From positions 62,001 to 126,000 of the forward strand of contig NZ_FRAV01000003.1 in NCBI RefSeq assembly GCF_900142445.1: 64,000 nucleotides of DNA. The letters run 5' to 3'. Below the pieces are notes generated by a model that was given only the letters and a program-made list of their open reading frames with translations, searched no databases and had not been told where the DNA came from. This DNA is from Chryseobacterium polytrichastri (lineage in GTDB: Bacteria > Bacteroidota > Bacteroidia > Flavobacteriales > Weeksellaceae). How positions within the stretch are numbered: position 1 is the stretch's first letter; the number at the start of each line of letters is the position of its first letter. Positions 61,562 through 64,000 of the stretch are shown here, piece by piece. Position numbers and translations under genes: made by a program.

Positions 61562-63610
61562 ATGAAGAAAATTATATACCTGTTTCTATTATTTATTAGT
61601 AATTATTTTTTATCGCAAAATAATTTTACATTAATAACACCAAAACCATCAGAATACAAAGCAAATAAAGTTATTTTTTCTAATGATAATTTAGGATTTA
61701 TTATTAACGGAAATAGAGAATTACTGTTTACAAACGATAAAGGAAATAGCTGGGCTATTAAACAAACTCTTAATTTTTTTCCTCGCGATATAAAATTTAG
61801 AAATAATGTAGGATTTATTGTTGGAGATAACACGATTTTGCGTTCCAGCGATTACGGAATGACTTGGAATACAGTAAATGCTTTTGGAAACTCATTAAAT
61901 TCAATCAATTTTATTACTGATGATATTGTCTATATTTCCGGGCAGACGCAGATCTTAAAATCATCCGATAAAGGTGTTACATTCCCTGTTAATAAAACAA
62001 TATACGGGATATCTGCTGCAATTACGGTGTTTACAGATGCCAATACAGCTCATATTGCTACTTATAACGGAAGAATTTTAAAAACTGTTGACGGTGGTGA
62101 CAATTGGGTTACAACGACTTCTGATTCGAGTTCAAACAACAATTACTATTCTCTTGTTTTCCCTTCTCAAAATGTTGGTTATGCTAATAAAGGTTTTGGT
62201 GACATGCTTAAAACCACAGATGGCGGTCAGACTTGGGTAACTTTAAGTAGCAGCATTTATCATACAGAAACTTATGGAATGCAGTTTTTTGATGAAAATA
62301 ACGGGTATACAGTAGGAAGATACGGAGCAGTATATAAAACTACAAACGGAGGTAGTTCTTGGCTATGGATCAGTCCAACTTCAATGTATAGTTCAAATAC
62401 GGATAATAATTTAAACGGATTGTATTTCTTTGATAATCAGACGGCTATTTGTGTTGGTGATAACGGAAGAATTATTAAAACACAAAATGGAGGAACAAAC
62501 TGGACCAATTACTCTCCGACTTATGACGTTATTAATGAGCTTCATTTTGTTAATCCAAATACTGCCTATTTTAAAACTAATATGGGAGAATTTTTCAAAA
62601 CACCTGATGCAGGAAATTCTTGGTTGAAAGTTCAATATCCTCCTCATCAGTCTTATAGCAACGGATTTACTTTTTTAAATGAAAACGTTGGATATTCTAT
62701 TGGTGCCAATCAGGGATTAGTTTATAAAACCACAAATGGAGGAGTAAGCTGGACCCCTAGTACCGTTATTCAATATGAACCACTTTATGCATCAAGTTTT
62801 CTTTCTGAAAATGTAGGTTTTGTAAGTGGTGGATATGATACAAACAATGCCGGAATTTACAAAACAGTTGATGGAGCAAATACCTGGCAGAAAATTTCAA
62901 ACACAAGATTTTCTTTTCTTAAATTTTTCAATAATAATCTTGGGTATGGAGTGCAGTCAGGCTATTTTGGAAAACTGTATAAAACCCTTGATGGCGGGAT
63001 CACTTGGAATACTTGTTTTGATCAAGGAATATCAGACATCCATTTTGATTTCTTAAATGAAAACCAAATGTTTTTGAAAGGAAATAATGGTGATTTCTTT
63101 AAGTCAAATGACGGTGGTGCTACCTGGACGACTTCTCAGGTTCCTTATTATTCTTTTGATAAAGTGAAATTTACTGATCCGAATACAGGCTATATTGCAG
63201 ATGACAGAATGGTTTATAAAACAACTGACGGAGGAGCTACATGGAACCTGATTTTAGATAATAATTATAATTATGATATCATGACGCTGGAAGTGGGAGG
63301 TAATTATTTATATTTGTCGGGTAACGGAGGACGAATTTATAAGTACTCTTTAGGATTTCTTTCCGCAAGTGAGGCTACTGTTAATAATGATTATGGTAAA
63401 GTTTATCCAAATCCTGCAATAGATTTTGTGAATGTAAGTTCAAAGAAAAAAATTACTGAGATTAAATTGATTGATATTTCCGGCAAAATTTTAAAAATTG
63501 CTAAAAATACGAATCAAATCAACGTGTCAGAATATCATCCCGCAATGTACTTTTTAGAAATAATTTATGGTGACAATACGAAACAAGTGACCAAGATTAT
63601 CAAAAAATAG
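61562..63610 (+). CDS. T9SS-exported Asp-box/Ycf48-like repeat protein
   Basis: A 682-residue secreted protein with a signal peptide to about residue 19 (YFLSQ). The body is a beta-propeller of about 13 repeats with the Asp-box pattern, e.g. KTTDGGQTWVTL, KTTNGGSSWLWI, KTLDGGITWNTC, KSNDGGATWTTS and KTTDGGATWNLI. This is the BNR/Ycf48-like fold of sialidases and assembly factors, here without catalytic residues I can identify. The last 75 residues are a type A T9SS tail: VYPNPAIDFVNVS, LIDISGKILKI, HPAMYFLEIIYGD. It is probably a surface or extracellular adhesin-like protein. Confidence 0.88.
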   Translation: MKKIIYLFLLFISNYFLSQNNFTLITPKPSEYKANKVIFSNDNLGFIINGNRELLFTNDKGNSWAIKQTLNFFPRDIKFRNNVGFIVGDNTILRSSDYGMTWNTVNAFGNSLNSINFITDDIVYISGQTQILKSSDKGVTFPVNKTIYGISAAITVFTDANTAHIATYNGRILKTVDGGDNWVTTTSDSSSNNNYYSLVFPSQNVGYANKGFGDMLKTTDGGQTWVTLSSSIYHTETYGMQFFDENNGYTVGRYGAVYKTTNGGSSWLWISPTSMYSSNTDNNLNGLYFFDNQTAICVGDNGRIIKTQNGGTNWTNYSPTYDVINELHFVNPNTAYFKTNMGEFFKTPDAGNSWLKVQYPPHQSYSNGFTFLNENVGYSIGANQGLVYKTTNGGVSWTPSTVIQYEPLYASSFLSENVGFVSGGYDTNNAGIYKTVDGANTWQKISNTRFSFLKFFNNNLGYGVQSGYFGKLYKTLDGGITWNTCFDQGISDIHFDFLNENQMFLKGNNGDFFKSNDGGATWTTSQVPYYSFDKVKFTDPNTGYIADDRMVYKTTDGGATWNLILDNNYNYDIMTLEVGGNYLYLSGNGGRIYKYSLGFLSASEATVNNDYGKVYPNPAIDFVNVSSKKKITEIKLIDISGKILKIAKNTNQINVSEYHPAMYFLEIIYGDNTKQVTKIIKK

Positions 63611-63639
63611 ACACATAATATTTTAAGATAATAAAACCA

Positions 63640-64000
63640 ATGAACACTACAGAGTTAAACAATTTTATCGTTATACTTATTTATGGTTCATTGGTTTTAC
63701 TTTCTTTATTGGAGCTGACCAATCCTTTGAAGGGTAATAAAAAAGCAAACGCCTGTTTTGGAATGTTTTTATTTTTATGGTCTACCTTTTGGCTTGATGA
63801 GATACTGTCATTAGTGAAAGGTTCAAAAGTTGATGTGCACTCGTTGCTTTTCGTACAGGTTATACAGTTTTTAACACCTATTATATTTTATTTCAGTGTT
63901 CTGTTTTTCACGAACCCTGCCTTTAAATTCAAAGTTTCAGATCTAAAATATGCCATTTTACCGGTTATTTTCTTAGCCAATATACTATTCCATCATTTTG
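63640..64000 (+). CDS. Multi-helix membrane protein, N-terminal part (3' truncated)
   Basis: An open frame from ATG at 63640 runs off the window (120 residues visible). It starts MNTTELNNFIVILIYGSLVL and contains at least four hydrophobic helices, with ELTNPLKGNKKANACFGMF between the first two. The layout resembles the membrane sensor part of Bacteroidota regulators that end in an AraC-type HTH, but that domain would lie beyond the window. The assignment is a guess from the N-terminus; the coding call itself is solid because no stop occurs. Confidence 0.7.
   Translation, partial: MNTTELNNFIVILIYGSLVLLSLLELTNPLKGNKKANACFGMFLFLWSTFWLDEILSLVKGSKVDVHSLLFVQVIQFLTPIIFYFSVLFFTNPAFKFKVSDLKYAILPVIFLANILFHHF

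Overview
The window looks like chromosomal DNA of a flavobacterium in the Chryseobacterium/Weeksellaceae group of Bacteroidota. Seen: AT-rich intergenic DNA, promoters of the TAnnTTTG type, two proteins with type IX secretion (T9SS) C-terminal tails, SusC/OMP-type barrel and plug proteins, LytS/LytTR two-component systems, an Hc1-like small histone, and short peptides with leaders of the LKKLxRxELKSxSGG type. The genus is inferred. I saw no rRNA, tRNA, CRISPR array, insertion sequence or prophage block.

Layout. 1-6.3 kb: the end of an outer-membrane barrel gene, then an oxidative pentose phosphate operon (gnd-zwf-pgl). 6.4-10.8 kb: an exported RidA-like protein, a ClC channel, an NTF2-like protein and a lipoprotein. 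The spaces between them hold three orphan terminators facing left, each with an upstream hairpin and U-rich linker, which I read as small RNAs. 10.8-16 kb: a LytS/LytTR pair, a PhcB-like methyltransferase, and a Bcr/CflA exporter with its AraC regulator. 16-30 kb: an SNF2/SWIM helicase, histone, M28 peptidase, RDD protein, HAD phosphatase, Tex, a plug-domain protein, a YceI lipoprotein and two families of palindromic intergenic repeats. 30-36 kb: a DUF1294 protein, a beta-helix protein, TypA and a GHL10-type lipoprotein.

35.8-43.4 kb: a GG-leader peptide beside a class I terpene synthase, two paralogous secreted proteins, and a propeller histidine kinase with a LuxR-type regulator. 43.7-51 kb: YchF, a calcium-repeat lipoprotein, a second GG-leader peptide, an AraC/SDR pair, an aminotransferase and a T9SS cargo protein. 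51.2-55.2 kb: a third GG-leader peptide directly downstream of a propeller kinase and LytTR regulator, all on one strand. 55.3-64 kb: a co-directional parE-membrane protein-parC-lipoprotein-rhomboid run, a T9SS protein with Asp-box repeats and a truncated membrane protein gene.

The most interesting signals are the three dispersed cysteine-containing GG-leader peptides, one sitting next to a kinase/LytTR pair like a peptide-signalling module; the three putative small RNAs; a possible 3-hydroxy fatty acid methyl ester synthase; and the terpene synthase. All functions are inferred from sequence recognition alone, without database searches.
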